Of a DNA stretch of 16,109 nucleotides, positions 14,533-16,109 are shown piece by piece. A program made the position numbers and the translations under genes. The notes under the pieces are model-generated. The model worked only from the letters and a program-made list of their open reading frames with translations, was not told the origin of the DNA and ran no database searches. The DNA is taken from positions 1 to 16,109 of the forward strand of contig CAJATB010000125.1 of the NCBI GenBank assembly GCA_903944755.1, written 5' to 3'. Every line of letters begins with the position of its first letter. Positions within the stretch are counted from its first letter, which is position 1. The DNA is from an uncultured Bacteroidota bacterium. GTDB taxonomy: Bacteria > Bacteroidota > Bacteroidia > Chitinophagales > Chitinophagaceae.

Positions 14533-14560
14533 TTGCCTCTAAATTAGTACAATAGATTTT
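14533..14560 (+). promoter_or_regulatory. Candidate Bacteroidota-type promoter for the antiporter gene
   Basis: TTG (14533-14535) and TAGATTTT (14553-14560) approximate the -33 TTTG and -7 TAnnTTTG elements of this phylum, with a 17-base spacer, slightly short. The -7 box ends 18 bases before the ATG at 14579. The match is imperfect and the DNA is AT-rich, so this is weak. Confidence 0.3.
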
Positions 14561-14578
14561 TTTTCCTATCTTAACAGG

Positions 14579-15901
14579 ATGCATGACAAGAACAAATTAG
14601 GCTTATGGACAAGCACCTCATTAGTGGTGGGCAATATGATTGGCGCAGGCGTTTTTTTAATGCCCTCAACACTTGCTAGTTTTGGAGGAATTAGTTTAAT
14701 AGGTTGGGTTTGTTCTGCTATTGGGGCTTTTTTATTAGCGAAGGTCTTTGCTCATTTAAGTAAGCTACTCCCTGCTGCTGATGGCGGCCCTTATGCGTAT
14801 TCTCAAAAAGGATTAGGTGATTTTGCTGGGTTTTTAGTTGCTTGGGGTTATTTGGTTTCTGTATGGTGTACCAATGCTGCTATCACTGTTTCTTTTATTA
14901 GTGCCTTAAGCACCTTCATTCCGGCACTTGCAACCAATACATTATTAGCAGTAGCAACTGGGCTTGGTACTATTTGGTTTTTAACTTGGATAAACTCTTT
15001 AGGAATTTTAACCTCTGGCAAATTACAACTTGTAACGACTATTTTAAAAATAGTTCCTTTGGTGCTTATTGGTGTTGTAGGATTATTTTATATTAAATTA
15101 CAAAATTTTCTTCCATTCAATACAAGTGGCAGTTCCACTTTTGAAGCAATTACCGCAACCACTACTTTAACTTTTTTTGCATTTCTTGGTATAGAATGTG
15201 CCACCATTCCTTCAGGAAGTGTAAGCAATCCCGAAAAAACAATTGCGCGTGCAACAATATTGGGAACACTTGTTGCAACTTTTGTTTATATTCTTAGTAC
15301 CATTAGTGTAATGGGTATGATTCCTGCGCATCAGTTACAACAATCTGTAACTCCGTTTGCAGACGCTGCAATTTTAATATTTGGGAACGGCGCACAGTAT
15401 TGGGTAAGTGCAGGTGTTGCTATTGCTGCATTTGGTGCTTTAAACGGGTTTATTCTAATTCAAGGACAAGTACCTTATGCAATTGCAAAGGATAAACTAT
15501 TCCCGGCCATTTTTGCCAAAAAAAATAGCAAAGGGGTTCCAGTTATTGGCATAGCTATTTCTAGTGTATTTGTTTCTGTATTTATGTGTATGAATTATTC
15601 CAAAGGCTTAGTTGCGCAGTTTAAATTTTTAATATTACTTTCTACCTTAACTGTTTTAATTCCTTATTTGTTTTGCACAGCAGCCTATATGGTACTTCGT
15701 TTACAACATGCCTTTAAAACTAAAATGTCATTTGTTTGGGCAATACTACTAGCTAGTACTGCGTTTTTATTTTCAATGTGGATGATCATTGGGTCGGGAC
15801 AAGAAACTGTTTATTGGGGCTTTTTATTATCCATGTCCTCGGTGCCTATTTATGTATGGGCCATTTGGAAGCGAGACCACGACAAGCAATTACCTAAATA
15901 A
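14579..15901 (+). CDS. APC-superfamily amino acid antiporter (AdiC/PotE-like)
   Basis: The 440-residue protein has the length and about twelve hydrophobic helices of the basic amino acid/polyamine antiporter group. The unwound helix-1 motif is 'GNMIGAGVFLMPS' (18-30). Many stretches resemble E. coli AdiC, for example 'LSTISVMGMIP' and 'SPFADAA'-type residues after helix 6, and 'GSGQETVYWGF' near the end. Asn99 and Glu206 line up with AdiC Asn101 and Glu208. However, the substrate-gating Trp202 and Trp293 of AdiC appear as Phe200 and Phe291 here, and Ser26 as Ala23, so the substrate may not be arginine/agmatine. The next gene, 31 bases on, looks like an arginine deiminase relative. Exchange of arginine-related or other amino acids is therefore likely but unproven. 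Confidence 0.88.
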   Translation: MHDKNKLGLWTSTSLVVGNMIGAGVFLMPSTLASFGGISLIGWVCSAIGAFLLAKVFAHLSKLLPAADGGPYAYSQKGLGDFAGFLVAWGYLVSVWCTNAAITVSFISALSTFIPALATNTLLAVATGLGTIWFLTWINSLGILTSGKLQLVTTILKIVPLVLIGVVGLFYIKLQNFLPFNTSGSSTFEAITATTTLTFFAFLGIECATIPSGSVSNPEKTIARATILGTLVATFVYILSTISVMGMIPAHQLQQSVTPFADAAILIFGNGAQYWVSAGVAIAAFGALNGFILIQGQVPYAIAKDKLFPAIFAKKNSKGVPVIGIAISSVFVSVFMCMNYSKGLVAQFKFLILLSTLTVLIPYLFCTAAYMVLRLQHAFKTKMSFVWAILLASTAFLFSMWMIIGSGQETVYWGFLLSMSSVPIYVWAIWKRDHDKQLPK

Positions 15902-15932
15902 ATTAATACTATTCTAAATAAAACTTAATTAA

Positions 15933-16109
15933 ATGTCTGCACATTCTGAATACGGAAAATTGAAATCTATTTTTATAAAAACGGCTACAGCTGCTTTTAT
16001 AAATCAACCGCACATCGAAAAATATTGGGAACCATTAAATTATTTAGGAGCACCAATTATGCAAAATGCTATTGACGAGTACGCTGTTTTTGAAACAATT
16101 TTGAAAGAA
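15933..16109 (+). CDS. Arginine deiminase/amidinotransferase-superfamily enzyme, N-terminal part (runs off the right edge)
   Basis: The first 59 codons of a rightward gene are present. The translation starts MSAHSEYGKLKSIFIKTA and later has 'YWEPLNYLGAP' and 'AIDEYAVFETIL'. The opening 'SEYGKLKSIFI' is the typical first strand of the pentein fold shared by arginine deiminases, dimethylarginine dimethylaminohydrolases and amidinotransferases. The catalytic Cys, His and acidic residues lie beyond the edge, so the exact reaction cannot be told. It follows the antiporter by 31 bases in the same direction and is probably cotranscribed, which suits import of a guanidino substrate and export of its product. 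Confidence 0.7.
   Translation, partial: MSAHSEYGKLKSIFIKTATAAFINQPHIEKYWEPLNYLGAPIMQNAIDEYAVFETILKE

Noticed and set aside
1..16109. Mobile element, CRISPR array, tRNA or rRNA
   Set aside because: I saw no transposase, terminal inverted repeats with target duplications, regularly spaced repeats, or tRNA/rRNA-like sequence on either strand.

Overview
The window is AT-rich, gene-dense chromosomal DNA. It most likely comes from a member of the Bacteroidota (Chitinophaga/Saprospira-like lineages are plausible). Three things suggest this: start codons mostly lack Shine-Dalgarno sequences, the stops are mostly TAA/TAG with strong A/T bias, and the VF530, RluE-like, Crp/Fnr and hydrogenase proteins look like that phylum. 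The phylum is an inference; no rRNA or other marker is present. I see no tRNA, rRNA, CRISPR array, transposase or phage gene, and no gene-free stretch over 300 bases.

Left part (1-2400). This is a small redox/regulatory module: the 5' part of a rhodanese-domain gene (-), a Crp/Fnr-family regulator (-), then divergently a small two-helix membrane protein and thioredoxin (+). A perfect 16-base palindrome of the Crp type (198-213) and a degenerate copy (906-921) lie upstream of the rhodanese gene and between the regulator and the membrane-protein gene. All three ATGs lie 52-56 bases from the centre of a site. The regulator's recognition helix carries the Arg-Glu...Arg residues that read TGTGA in E. 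coli Crp. A VF530-family gene (-) and an rluE-type pseudouridine synthase (+) follow, starting back to back.

Central part (2439-13417). This is a complete membrane-bound uptake [NiFe]-hydrogenase locus in two divergent operons. Leftward runs a small exported His-rich membrane protein followed by hypA-hypB-hypF-hypC-hypD-hypE, the full set for NiFe(CN)2CO assembly and nickel insertion. Rightward run hyaA (small subunit, Tat signal), hyaB (large subunit with cleavable tail), hyaC (cytochrome b), hyaD (maturation protease) and a two-CBS-domain protein. The small subunit has all six cysteines of the proximal [4Fe-3S] cluster, the hallmark of oxygen-tolerant (group 1d-like) enzymes. Electrons from periplasmic H2 oxidation would pass through the Fe-S chain to cytochrome b and the quinone pool. 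The 163-base divergent control region holds an inverted repeat and a long direct repeat, which are candidate operators.

Right part (13516-16109). A PLP-dependent threonine/serine dehydratase (-) diverges from an AdiC-like amino acid antiporter (+). The antiporter is followed by the first 59 codons of a probable arginine deiminase/amidinotransferase-superfamily enzyme (+). Together these suggest amino acid (perhaps arginine/citrulline/ornithine) exchange and catabolism, but the antiporter's substrate-site residues differ from AdiC, so the substrate is open.

I found no clearly new multi-gene system. The most original signals are the coherent Crp-like regulon around the rhodanese/thioredoxin module, the small HPGH-type membrane protein heading the hyp operon, and the repeats in the hydrogenase control region.
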